Positions 34,043 through 42,761 of a DNA stretch of 64,000 nt are shown here, piece after piece. The notes below the pieces were generated by a model. The model had not been told where the DNA came from. It made no database searches and saw only the letters and a program-made list of their open reading frames with translations. The first letter of the stretch is position 1. Each line of letters opens with the position of its first letter. Origin of the DNA: JAUMBM01 sp964441755 (GTDB taxonomy: Bacteria; Bacteroidota; Bacteroidia; Chitinophagales; Saprospiraceae); assembly GCA_964441755.1 (NCBI GenBank), contig CAYTVG010000012.1:66496-130495 (forward strand). The letters are read 5' to 3'. The translations under genes and the position numbers were made by a program.

Positions 34043-35950
34043 ATGTATGTCATGAAAACGCGTTTATCTGCGCTCATTTTGCTGCTGCTTGCAGGCATAG
34101 TATTCTCATTGAAGGTGAATGCGCAGGCAAAACTACCTTCGGGCTGGTCAAGGGTAGGGGAGTTGGCAGTGATGGATACAGGCAAACCCAATACCGAAGG
34201 GTGGTTAAAGGAGGATCTTGAGCGTTCGGGCACACGTTTTGCGGGAGCAATGCACCTAAATATCAGTCCGGCAAATATGGGAGAGTGGTCAACCACTCCG
34301 GATGGCCGCCAGCGCTGGCAACTGCGAATCAGGGCGGCAGAAGCTCTGGGATTAGCTGTTTTCTTTGACTCTTTGCAGATGCCTCTTCAGAGTAATTTGT
34401 ATATATACGCGCCTTACAAGCCACAGTACGCATTGCAGCAGGAGACCGTTGGCTCGTTGCGATCCAGATCATGGCTGGGCTTCATCGACGGAGAGGAGGT
34501 GGTGATTGAATACGATGCACCTGTCGGGAGTACGAAAACGCCGTTTCACATTTGGCGGCTTGATTATGCCTATGCTGCTGACCGGTATACGGCAGAACAG
34601 TCTTCTGTTCCGCTGTTTGGTTTTGGATCATCATCAGACTGCCACGACAATATTAACTGTCCGGCGGGCGACGCGTGGCAGATCGAGCAAGCTGGCGTTT
34701 GCAGAATTGCACTGATTCTTCAGGAGGGAACGGGTTTTTGTACGGGCACACTGCTCAACAATACTGCTGGCGATGGCAAGCCTTATCTCCTTTCCGGTTT
34801 CCACTGTCAGGATGGTTATACGCCGCTCTTTGATCTGTGGCGCTTTGATTTCTTTTACCAGGCTGCAGCCTGTCCCAATCCGGCTACAGAGCCTGCCTAC
34901 ACTTCAGTTTTTGGCAGCTTTCTGCGTGCGGGACGCTGGCAGAGTGATTTTTTGCTGTTAGAGCTTTTTCCGCATCCGATACTGAATCAACTTCCGCGCT
35001 ATGGCTGGGATCGATCGGGTACCGCGCCCAGTACGGCAGGGGTTGTTCATCATCCCAGAGGAGATATCAAAAAAATTGGGTTGTCGACGGCCGCTTCTAC
35101 AGTACAGAACACGGTAATTAACTGGAACAACAACCGGACTACACCTAGCATGCACCATTTTCGGGTTGTCTACTCCAATGGTACCATTGAAATTGGCTCT
35201 TCAGGCGCATCGCTGTTCAATCAAAACAGGCGTATTGTTGGTCAATTGCACGGTTCAGGCACACCCAACAGCTGTGATAATACGGTGGGCTACTTCGGGC
35301 GGCTGTCCATGAGCTGGGAAGGAGGAGGTACTCCTGATACCCGTCTGCGTGACTGGCTTGATCCCATACAGTCAGGGGTGTCCGTATTGGATTCGTTGGC
35401 CGGTATTACTTCTTTCCAGTCAAACGGCATGGTGCGCACAACCGACAGCATGGCCATAGCCCAGGTACAATTAACAGCCGTTAATGCAGCGGGTGATACG
35501 TTGACAGCAACTACAGGGGCTGAAGGAACCTTTAGTTTTCCGGTAGCGGGTATTCTTGACAGTCTGTGGGTTACACCGTTCAGGAATGACAATGCCGGCA
35601 ACGGTATTTCAACTTTTGATATTATCCTGCTTCGGCGTCACATACTCAATATAAGCCAGCTTGACAGTCCGTACAAACTACTGGCAGCTGACGTCAATAA
35701 CAGTGGTTCCATTACAACACTGGACATGATCATTATCCAGCGGATTATTTTGGGTACTGAGTCGGCCTTTACGGCAGTTCCTTCCTGGCGCTTTGTCCCC
35801 CAGGACTATGTATTCCCGGATCCTGCCAATCCGTTTGGCGCATTTCCGCCGGCTTCAGGTTATTTGTTTACTTTCCCGAGCCCGGCAGCCGAAATTCGGT
35901 TTATTGGTATCAAATCGGGCGATTTAAACGGCTCTGCCAATCCAGGATAA
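34043..35950 (+). CDS. Secreted lysyl-endopeptidase-like serine protease with dockerin domain
   Basis: Started at the ATG 34043 (or 34052) the product has a signal peptide ending VNAQ and about 635 residues. A propeptide-like region precedes an S1 trypsin-fold domain: CRIALILQEGTGFCTGTLLNNT, LLSGFHCQDGYTP (catalytic His), QSDFLLLEL (Asp) and IGSSGASLFNQNRRIVGQLHG (Ser), as in Achromobacter lysyl endopeptidase relatives. A carboxypeptidase-regulatory-like segment follows, then a type I dockerin with two calcium loops (DNAGNGISTFD and DVNNSGSITTLD). It ends at GDLNGSANPG without a T9SS sorting domain, although many relatives continue into one. Convergent with the START gene 31 bases on. Substrate preference for Lys is inferred. 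Confidence 0.85.
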   Translation: MYVMKTRLSALILLLLAGIVFSLKVNAQAKLPSGWSRVGELAVMDTGKPNTEGWLKEDLERSGTRFAGAMHLNISPANMGEWSTTPDGRQRWQLRIRAAEALGLAVFFDSLQMPLQSNLYIYAPYKPQYALQQETVGSLRSRSWLGFIDGEEVVIEYDAPVGSTKTPFHIWRLDYAYAADRYTAEQSSVPLFGFGSSSDCHDNINCPAGDAWQIEQAGVCRIALILQEGTGFCTGTLLNNTAGDGKPYLLSGFHCQDGYTPLFDLWRFDFFYQAAACPNPATEPAYTSVFGSFLRAGRWQSDFLLLELFPHPILNQLPRYGWDRSGTAPSTAGVVHHPRGDIKKIGLSTAASTVQNTVINWNNNRTTPSMHHFRVVYSNGTIEIGSSGASLFNQNRRIVGQLHGSGTPNSCDNTVGYFGRLSMSWEGGGTPDTRLRDWLDPIQSGVSVLDSLAGITSFQSNGMVRTTDSMAIAQVQLTAVNAAGDTLTATTGAEGTFSFPVAGILDSLWVTPFRNDNAGNGISTFDIILLRRHILNISQLDSPYKLLAADVNNSGSITTLDMIIIQRIILGTESAFTAVPSWRFVPQDYVFPDPANPFGAFPPASGYLFTFPSPAAEIRFIGIKSGDLNGSANPG

Positions 35951-35981
35951 GCCTGTTCCTGATTGAGTGCAGTCACCATCT

Positions 35982-36650
35982 TTATCGATTATTATCGGGT
36001 TGGTGACTGCTCTCAACAGCCCTTGCGACCTGTGCAAGTAAGCTCTGTATGGTTCGCATAGGTCCGGTTGACACAGCCAGGTTGGTAAGCCAGTCGGGAA
36101 TGGCACCACCCGCCTCGGTTCTCACCTGATAAGTCGCTGCCAGATAGCCATTGCGCAGTGGGCGGACGGTCCATGAAGACTCAAACTCCCGTATACGCAC
36201 GCAGTCGGAGCGTACAGCCAGCTCATCAGGTGCTGCCACAGATCTTGCGTAGTAGATACCAGTATTGGAATCTATGCGTCCTGTTGTGTGGACAATTAAA
36301 TCCCGATCGGCAAAAGGAAAGGGGAAATCTGTACGTACGTAATAGTAGAATTCAAAATCATTGGTCTTGCGCACCAGCTTAGATTCAGCACATTTATATA
36401 CCCAGGAGGTATAGGTAGGCACATGGTCAAGCGTGCTTAAAAACACCTGCATAGGCGCCTGTACCCTGAATTGAATCCGCACTTCTTTAAGGGTTTCATC
36501 TTCCTGCAGGCGGGTATACACATAGATATTATCCTTCTCATTAATCAGAGCCCACTCAACTTCAGCCGATTTTTGGCCGGTGAGACAGCCCATAGGCAGG
36601 AGGATAACAAACCACAACAGCAGGAAAGGACGACTATCTGTTGATTTCAT
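35982..36650 (-). CDS. START-domain lipid-binding protein
   Basis: The 222-residue product has an N-terminal hydrophobic segment (9-25) that may be a signal or lipoprotein-like leader (GCLTG), then a START/Bet v1-like fold: WALINEKDNIYVYTRLQEDETLKEVRIQFRV, FLSTLDHVPTYTSWVYKCAESKLVRK, FEFYYYVRTDFPFPFADRDLIVHTTGRID, and the C-terminal helix IPDWLTNLAVSTGPMRTIQSLLAQV. Bacterial START proteins bind a hydrophobic ligand, identity unknown. It lies 35 bases after the M1 peptidase gene and is probably in its operon. A 9-bp inverted repeat (35969-35977 with 36002-36010) overlaps its 3' end and may terminate both convergent transcripts. Confidence 0.88.
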   Translation of the reverse strand: MKSTDSRPFLLLWFVILLPMGCLTGQKSAEVEWALINEKDNIYVYTRLQEDETLKEVRIQFRVQAPMQVFLSTLDHVPTYTSWVYKCAESKLVRKTNDFEFYYYVRTDFPFPFADRDLIVHTTGRIDSNTGIYYARSVAAPDELAVRSDCVRIREFESSWTVRPLRNGYLAATYQVRTEAGGAIPDWLTNLAVSTGPMRTIQSLLAQVARAVESSHQPDNNR

Positions 36651-36685
36651 AATATTAGTATGGTGGTTTTCGGCAAGCTTCTCTT

Positions 36686-38353
36686 CTATTCAACCCGTCG
36701 GCTGTTAAATAGTTGAAACGAAGATGGGATGGAAAATTGATCAGGCGTTAATGATTCGAAATTAATTTCTTGCCATTCCCGGGTGTTGGGGGTGATACGT
36801 ACTGCCTGTTCATGAATCATTAATAAAACGGGCATATCAAATGCAACCACATCGGCCTGCCAGCGGTATGACAGTTTCATTCCCCGGGAGGTAGCTGTTG
36901 TTTTGTACAAAAGAGTGGGAAGTCGCGGATAGCGAAGATACTGATCGAAGAATGAAGTCCAGTCAGTTCCGGAGGTATTGTTGATGTACTGAACGATCTG
37001 CTCGGTTGTCATGTGGGTATTCTGATGGTCGAGATGTAAATTTTTGAGCATAGGCCACCAGATACTGTCATTGCCGATGGCATGGCGGAGGGTGTGCAAC
37101 ATCCATGCCCCTTTGTAGTAGTGGTCACTGCCTTCCCAATGATGCCAATTGACCCCCATAGGGCCCAGGACAGGTTGCTGGTTGCGTATATACATGCGCT
37201 GTCCCTGCAGGTATCGCAGGGCATCGGCATAGCTGTAGTGATATTCGACATAGAGCGCCTCGAGATAGGTAGTAAAAGATTCATGAATCCACATTTCAGC
37301 AATGTCCTGACAACTGATACTGTTGCCAAAATACTCATGTCCTGTTTCGTGGACAATAATGTAGTCCCAGTCCATATCTTTGGGAATCATCCCTCCGAGG
37401 TAGCCTCGCATATAGCGGTTTCCGTATGCAATAGCGCTCTGGTGTTCCATACCGAGGTAAGGGGTTTCCACCAGTGCAAATCCGTCGTTCCAATAGGGAT
37501 ACTTACCAAGGTAGTGTTCAAAAGCTTCCAGCACCCCCTGTGTCTGTTGAAAATGCACCCGTGCTTTCGGCTCGTTGTAATCGAGTACGTAATAATCCAG
37601 TGCCAGTGTATCGCCATCAGTCGGACTGTAGTAAGCATCACTAAAATGACTATAGGTACCAATATTGAGTGTCACATTGTAGTTGTTGATTGGATAGGAC
37701 ACAAACCAGTTAAAACGGTTGGTTTTGCCGAGCTGATCGAGGGATCGCAGATTGCCATTGGCGATGCACTGGAGTTCGGCCGGTACTTCTATACTGATGA
37801 GCATACTGTCGGGCTCATCAGACAAATGATCCTTGTTGGGCCACCACAGGCTGGCACCATCACCTTCGCAGGCTACGCCAATCCAGGGGCGCCCCCGCTT
37901 GTCCTCTGACCAAACAAAGCCACCATCCCAGGGAGGATTTTTGGCAGCGACCGGCTGACCGTGATAATGTACGCGGATCTGTGACCTGGTATCGGCTTCC
38001 AACTGCTGTGGCAACTGAACGAACACAGCGTCCTGACGTCTTGTATATGAAAGCTGTCTGTCATTCCAGACAATGCTGTCAATGTGCATATTGGCGGCAA
38101 GATCAATCTGCATTTGCTGAAAGGCCTGCATTACAGAAAAATGAATATCGGTATAACCACTGACAGACTTTTGTTGAGGTTCAACGGCGATCTGCAGGTG
38201 ATAGTAATGCACATCAAAGCAAGCACGCAGAGGGCTGAGGCTGCCGCGAAGGCTGTCCTTTTCCGTGAATGCATAGCGTTGGTAAAAATCCTGTTGTCCG
38301 GCGAGTTGCCCCAATGCTGAGCATAAGATAAGAATCGGCAATAGAATACGCAT
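36686..38353 (-). CDS. M1-family zinc aminopeptidase
   Basis: From MRILLPILIL the product has 555 residues with a signal peptide of about 20. The N-terminal beta domain (DVHYYHLQIAVEPQQKSVSGYTDIHF) precedes the catalytic domain with GMEHQ (301-305, position of the GxMEN exopeptidase motif), the zinc site HETGH (335-339) and Glu358 exactly 18 residues after the second His, plus a downstream Tyr region. M1 enzymes remove N-terminal residues from peptides; this one is exported and probably periplasmic. A 46-residue upstream extension in frame is not family-like and was excluded. Confidence 0.93.
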   Translation of the reverse strand: MRILLPILILCSALGQLAGQQDFYQRYAFTEKDSLRGSLSPLRACFDVHYYHLQIAVEPQQKSVSGYTDIHFSVMQAFQQMQIDLAANMHIDSIVWNDRQLSYTRRQDAVFVQLPQQLEADTRSQIRVHYHGQPVAAKNPPWDGGFVWSEDKRGRPWIGVACEGDGASLWWPNKDHLSDEPDSMLISIEVPAELQCIANGNLRSLDQLGKTNRFNWFVSYPINNYNVTLNIGTYSHFSDAYYSPTDGDTLALDYYVLDYNEPKARVHFQQTQGVLEAFEHYLGKYPYWNDGFALVETPYLGMEHQSAIAYGNRYMRGYLGGMIPKDMDWDYIIVHETGHEYFGNSISCQDIAEMWIHESFTTYLEALYVEYHYSYADALRYLQGQRMYIRNQQPVLGPMGVNWHHWEGSDHYYKGAWMLHTLRHAIGNDSIWWPMLKNLHLDHQNTHMTTEQIVQYINNTSGTDWTSFFDQYLRYPRLPTLLYKTTATSRGMKLSYRWQADVVAFDMPVLLMIHEQAVRITPNTREWQEINFESLTPDQFSIPSSFQLFNSRRVE

Positions 38354-38487
38354 AGTGAGTGACAAGATATGAATAGATAGTATGAAACCCGGGAGAATTA
38401 AACTCACAATATCGCAAAATATTTTTTTGTCACACATGAAAATCCACACACAGTCGGGTAAGTAATGCGCAGGGGAGGGTATAAAAA

Positions 38488-38515
38488 GCAAAACCCCGCC
38501 GGGGCGAGGTTTTGC
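38488..38515 (-). terminator. Terminator of the M12B-like protease gene
   Basis: GCAAAACC (38488-38495) pairs with GGTTTTGC (38508-38515) with an inner CCG/CGG stem; on the minus strand it is followed by TTTTTAT. It lies 170 bases downstream of the protease stop. Confidence 0.8.
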
Positions 38516-38687
38516 AATGATTAAGAACGACTGGTTCGTGGGACTATGGTGGTTTTCTCAAATTGCTGAACAAAGGGTTATTGTTGATTTTTTCAAAAAA
38601 CCCTCAAGCGAGTAACTGCCAACAGACACTCCCGGGCGGTGATAAACGCCAACGCGTATTTTGAGACAAACCACTTCGGTATTACAT

Positions 38688-41162
38688 TTATTGGACTGTA
38701 AAGCGAACGGTTTGTTCTCCCTGCTGATCGCGCCAGCGCAGCAGATACACGCCGGCGGGAATACCGGCGAGTGAAATATTAAATCGGTATTCGGTCAAAT
38801 ACTGCTCAATAGGCACAAGTTGGCTTCGCAGACGCTGGCCTGTAAGGCTCACAATTTCCCAGCCAGCCTCGCCGGGCGCAGGCGCAGGAACACGGAGTTC
38901 GACCGAACCGCTGGCGGGGTTGGGAAAGGTTTGCATACCTGACTGTTGTATAGCAGGCAGCCCTTGCAGCCCACCTTCGCCATGGATCTGCGGTTCGCAG
39001 CTGGCACCCTCGAAAATTTTCACATTCCGGAACCAGCCATTGCTTGTACGTGCGCCGCTGTCATTATCAACGGTAAAGAAAAGGCGATCAAACTGGCCGG
39101 TATAGAACTGCCCTACAGGAATCGTATAACTTACCCAGTTGCCGTTGTTGGGGTAGTTGTCATAGTTGAGCAGCCCCCAGGCCTGATTGCCGTGTACTTT
39201 AAAGGTGTAGTTGAAAGAGATGACGTCATTGTCGTCGAACCCGAGACCGTGTACTTCTCCTTCTATTGTTGATCGGAAATCAAAAGAGATTTTTGTATTG
39301 GGCGTGACGGTATAGTTGAGCATGATGGCTTTCCAGGCATTGTTTTGCAGGTAGAGGGTGTTGCCTCCGTCCTGCAGCTGATGCGTACCTCCGTCCTGGT
39401 TGGTGCCGTAGCTGACAATATTGAAATTGTTGAACTGAACGCTTACACAGTCGCTTTCTTCATTACCGCCACCGCTGCCGCCGCCAGTTGTTGAGAGGCA
39501 GAAATCAGTTGATTCGGAAGCAGGAAAACTTGCACCGGAGGCGAGTAGGTTGTTGGCTGCATCGCGGAGTGAATAACTACCGTTTCCGTACTGGCAACAG
39601 ATACCATCACCAAAACTATCGAGGATGGTGAAACGATAGCAACCTGCCGGCAGGCAGAAGGTGTCAAGCAGCGTGGCACCCAGTTGAGATTTGAGGTAAG
39701 GGCCTCCTTGTTCTACCACCGCATTTTGGGCATTGCGTAGCTCCCAGCGGGTTTCCGCTGCAAAATTGTCCAATGCAAGGCGGAAGTATACGGCATTCTG
39801 CTGGCAGCTGAGTACGGTGTCGGGAGGGTTTGGAGGTGTAATTGGACAGGGTTGCGTGCAAGCAGCATTGTTAATGCGCGTACGCATTACTGCCGAGGGT
39901 TGTGGGCCGAAGCCCAAACTGAAATTGATACCAACAGGAGAGATGTGGCAGTACGACATAATCGTACCACCGCCCGAAGGATGCGAGGGTACACTGCAAC
40001 TGCCTTCAACAAAACCGGCACAACCGTCAATGGCCGTATTATTGCCATTCCATACACATGCATGGGTATGTTGTGATCCCAGCAGGTGCCCGAGTTCATG
40101 GGCAACCACCATGACAGAAAAAGAATAGGTTGGTACGTTGTTAAAGGTACTGTTGATGCTGGCAAAGCTAAGGCGAGCTGCAGTGATGGGGTGACAAAGA
40201 CCCGAAAGCACAGCTATGCCGCCACTAGCCCGATAAGAAACCAGCTGTCCTATGTTGCCATTGAAACTGGTGCGAATATTCTGAAACTGCGTAAGCATGG
40301 CGCTGCTGGTGGTGCCATTGTAAGGGCTGGGTGTAGACCAAACAAAAATCTCCGATACCATCAGATTGATATTGGCATTGCTGTAGAGTATGCGTGCCTG
40401 ATTGAAAATGGCCATGACATAACTATAGGCAGCTGCCGTACTTCCCTTTTCAAGGAAAATGTCATGATCAACTTCAAAATACACCCGCACACAATCGTTG
40501 GGACCCCGGCTGTCCGGCTCGCGCAATTCGTCAATCTGGTAGCCCACCCCGGTATCAGCCACATCGCAGCTAAATGGCAAGTTGGCAAATACCTCCGCAT
40601 CATCATAGAGAATGTAAAAATTTTGGGCATCACCGCGAGCCCCTGCATTGCTCAGTTTTCCAAGGCTCATATTGCCCTGCCGGGGAATACTGATAAGCCC
40701 ACTCAACTCATAGTCCCAAAGGCTGAGCGCTACCAGCGATCCCGGCTCACCCGCCACTACACCCTGATAGTGCAGGACATCCGGCGCAGATACAGACTGT
40801 TGCTGGCTCTCCGACAACTTGAAATCGTCGGTCGTGACATTGACCCTCACCAATTCGAGCAGCAGGGCACGACCGTCAGCAGCAGGTAGCTGCAGGCGTA
40901 GCACTTCCGGTGCGTTGGCAAGAATTTCGCCCATGATTTCATCACCTGTTTCAAACACCTGAAAGGGGCGCTGAAGTGAAATATCCTCAGCACCTCTGGC
41001 TGATACAGGGAGCAAAAGACCTGTATTGACACTTGCAGCGTCAAGCTTTGCGCGTTGTATACTAACAACTTCTGACGGCCTGATGACGGAATACTGTCCC
41101 TGTACCGCCCCCCATGTGCAAACCAGGAGGAGTGCAAGTGAAATGATGTTTTGCAGTTTCAT
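38688..41162 (-). CDS. Secreted reprolysin-like (M12B) zinc metalloprotease with T9SS domain
   Basis: The 824-residue product has a signal peptide (1-22). A propeptide of about 200 residues precedes a metalloprotease domain: VRVYFEVDHDIFLEKG, then VMVVAHELGHLLGSQHTHACVWNG, the extended zinc motif HELGHLLGSQH, and the Met-turn IMSYCH typical of metzincins. A domain with FTILDSFGDGICCQYGNGSYSL, common in Saprospiria secreted enzymes, follows. Then comes a beta-rich module (about 590-720) and a T9SS type A C-terminal domain (MQTFPNPASGSVELRV... AGVYLLRWRDQQGEQTVRFTVQ). Inferred to be surface-exposed or released and to degrade extracellular protein. Confidence 0.93.
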   Translation of the reverse strand: MKLQNIISLALLLVCTWGAVQGQYSVIRPSEVVSIQRAKLDAASVNTGLLLPVSARGAEDISLQRPFQVFETGDEIMGEILANAPEVLRLQLPAADGRALLLELVRVNVTTDDFKLSESQQQSVSAPDVLHYQGVVAGEPGSLVALSLWDYELSGLISIPRQGNMSLGKLSNAGARGDAQNFYILYDDAEVFANLPFSCDVADTGVGYQIDELREPDSRGPNDCVRVYFEVDHDIFLEKGSTAAAYSYVMAIFNQARILYSNANINLMVSEIFVWSTPSPYNGTTSSAMLTQFQNIRTSFNGNIGQLVSYRASGGIAVLSGLCHPITAARLSFASINSTFNNVPTYSFSVMVVAHELGHLLGSQHTHACVWNGNNTAIDGCAGFVEGSCSVPSHPSGGGTIMSYCHISPVGINFSLGFGPQPSAVMRTRINNAACTQPCPITPPNPPDTVLSCQQNAVYFRLALDNFAAETRWELRNAQNAVVEQGGPYLKSQLGATLLDTFCLPAGCYRFTILDSFGDGICCQYGNGSYSLRDAANNLLASGASFPASESTDFCLSTTGGGSGGGNEESDCVSVQFNNFNIVSYGTNQDGGTHQLQDGGNTLYLQNNAWKAIMLNYTVTPNTKISFDFRSTIEGEVHGLGFDDNDVISFNYTFKVHGNQAWGLLNYDNYPNNGNWVSYTIPVGQFYTGQFDRLFFTVDNDSGARTSNGWFRNVKIFEGASCEPQIHGEGGLQGLPAIQQSGMQTFPNPASGSVELRVPAPAPGEAGWEIVSLTGQRLRSQLVPIEQYLTEYRFNISLAGIPAGVYLLRWRDQQGEQTVRFTVQ

Positions 41163-41902
41163 GTTGCTATTTTTCCGTAATTCGAGTTTTTTTTCGGGTT
41201 AGGTTTTGTTCATAGCGCTTAGGGTTTGTCGTTGTTGTTGTGCTCGTAGTGATATAAAAAAACAACACACATCAGCGGTCGTGTGAAACCCTGATGTTGT
41301 CCGAAATACTTCCAGAAGTACTATCGGGCATGCGTCGACCTTCCGGGAGACGCATAATTGTCACAATGAATTCAGCTATGGGGGAAAATTACGTAAACAA
41401 CTGCGCAAAGCACCAACGGCTTGCGACAGATCACTGCGTATGCTTTGAGGATAAGGGGGGGAGCAACAACCAGCAAGTGTGAATACAATGCTATGAAATT
41501 GTCAGAATCCGTCAAAAATACTATCAATGACGCTGCAAGGTATGAAAAAGAATATTAATACATCAAGCGAATGAGGTTTTATTTTCGGTACGTACATTAT
41601 TGAAAGGGGAAAGGTATTTTCTGGCGGTTAAGTGGTAGAATGGGTGACAGAATCACGAAGGCTGAATTTCCGGAGGCGATGTATTGATCTGTAAAGTTTG
41701 TTATCCTGCAGGAAAAAGAAGGGGGATTACCTGCCTTTGGAAAGCTTGCCATTGTACCATGCTATAAGGATTGCTGACTATGCCTCAATTTTCCATCGCC
41801 AATTTCCGGCTGTCTGCCGAACAATTTCTCTTGTATATCCATTTTCTTTGCAGTGAGGCTTGAATTTTCTATTACTTTGTATCAACATAAATTTAATTCT
41901 AT
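41163..41902. other. 740-base region without a supported gene
   Basis: The longest non-coding stretch here. It contains a small inverted repeat near 41266-41300 (ACATCAG against CTGATGT) beside the minus-strand protease start. Before the LolA-like gene is a weak promoter-like TTTG and TTACTTTG pair (about 41850-41880). Short open frames inside have no family resemblance. Confidence 0.55.
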
Positions 41903-42631
41903 ATGAAGAACATTGCTTTAGCCGTTTGCATGAGCTTATTAGCCCTGACTTCCGTGTCGGCACAAGCTTCCATGGATGTCAATGCCATATTGAGCAGCTA
42001 TTTTGAAAATATTGGCGGAATTGACAAATGGCGCTCCGTCAAATCCATGAAGATGCAGGGAACGATGGTGATGGGTCCCATGGAATTCCCGGGCACTATC
42101 ATCCAGAAAGCGCCCAACAAGCAACACACAACCGTCAATGTTCAGGGGCAGAAGATTATTCAGGCCTATGACGGCAATGTAGCCTGGTGGGTCAATCCGT
42201 TTATGAGCGGCCCTGATCCGCAGATTATGCCTGATGAAATGGCAGAGGAGATTAAGCGTCAGGTTTTTGAAAACGAGCTTATTGATTATGCAGCCAAGGG
42301 ACATCAACTGGAGTTTGCCGGCGAAGAGACTATTGAAGGAGCTTTGTGCTACTCGCTCAAGCTCACCAAAAAGAATGGCGACGTAGAATTCCATTTCTTC
42401 GACAAAGATGTTTTGGTACCCATCATGATCCGCACGACCATCCGCACGGGGGACGCGCAAGGGCAGTTTGTTGAAACTTATATGAGCGAATACCAGGAGG
42501 TCGAAGGGCTGATGTTTCCGCATGCGCTCGAAACCAAGTTCAATGGTCAGGCGCAGCAGAAGATCAGCATTCAGTCCATCGTGCTCAACGAGTCCTATCC
42601 CGACGATATGTTTACCTATCCCGGCAAGTAA
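41903..42631 (+). CDS. LolA-like exported lipid/lipoprotein-binding protein
   Basis: The 242-residue product has a signal peptide (1-20, SVSAQ). The rest resembles the LolA/LolB half-barrel family as seen in Bacteroidota 'outer membrane lipoprotein-sorting' proteins: IGGIDKWRSVKSMKMQGTM, PGTIIQKAPNKQHTTVNVQGQKIIQAYDGNVAWWVNPF, LKLTKKNGDVEFHFFDKD and GLMFPHALETKFNGQ. It probably binds a hydrophobic ligand in the periplasm. It need not be the true lipoprotein carrier. A double hairpin follows. Confidence 0.75.
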   Translation: MKNIALAVCMSLLALTSVSAQASMDVNAILSSYFENIGGIDKWRSVKSMKMQGTMVMGPMEFPGTIIQKAPNKQHTTVNVQGQKIIQAYDGNVAWWVNPFMSGPDPQIMPDEMAEEIKRQVFENELIDYAAKGHQLEFAGEETIEGALCYSLKLTKKNGDVEFHFFDKDVLVPIMIRTTIRTGDAQGQFVETYMSEYQEVEGLMFPHALETKFNGQAQQKISIQSIVLNESYPDDMFTYPGK

Positions 42632-42637
42632 CATGTA

Positions 42638-42709
42638 TTTTTTTGATTTTTAAAAAATCAAAAAAATGGTTCAACACACACATTGGCGGCAACAGCCGCC
42701 AATGTGTGT
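42638..42709. terminator. Double hairpin after the LolA-like gene
   Basis: A 14-bp A/T palindrome (42638-42651 with 42653-42666, one-base loop) is followed by a 15-bp GC-containing stem ACACACATTGGCGGC (42676-42690) with GCCGCCAATGTGTGT (42695-42709). Arrangement resembles the double hairpin at 13288-13356, in reverse order. Confidence 0.75.
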
Positions 42710-42761
42710 TTATGGGGTAATTTAGGCTTATAATATTGGTTTTCAAGTAAATATTTTCAGT

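Noticed and set aside
41294..41482. 62-codon open frame in the 740-base gap
   Set aside because: No resemblance to a family, no promoter box or ribosome-binding context, and composition close to random.
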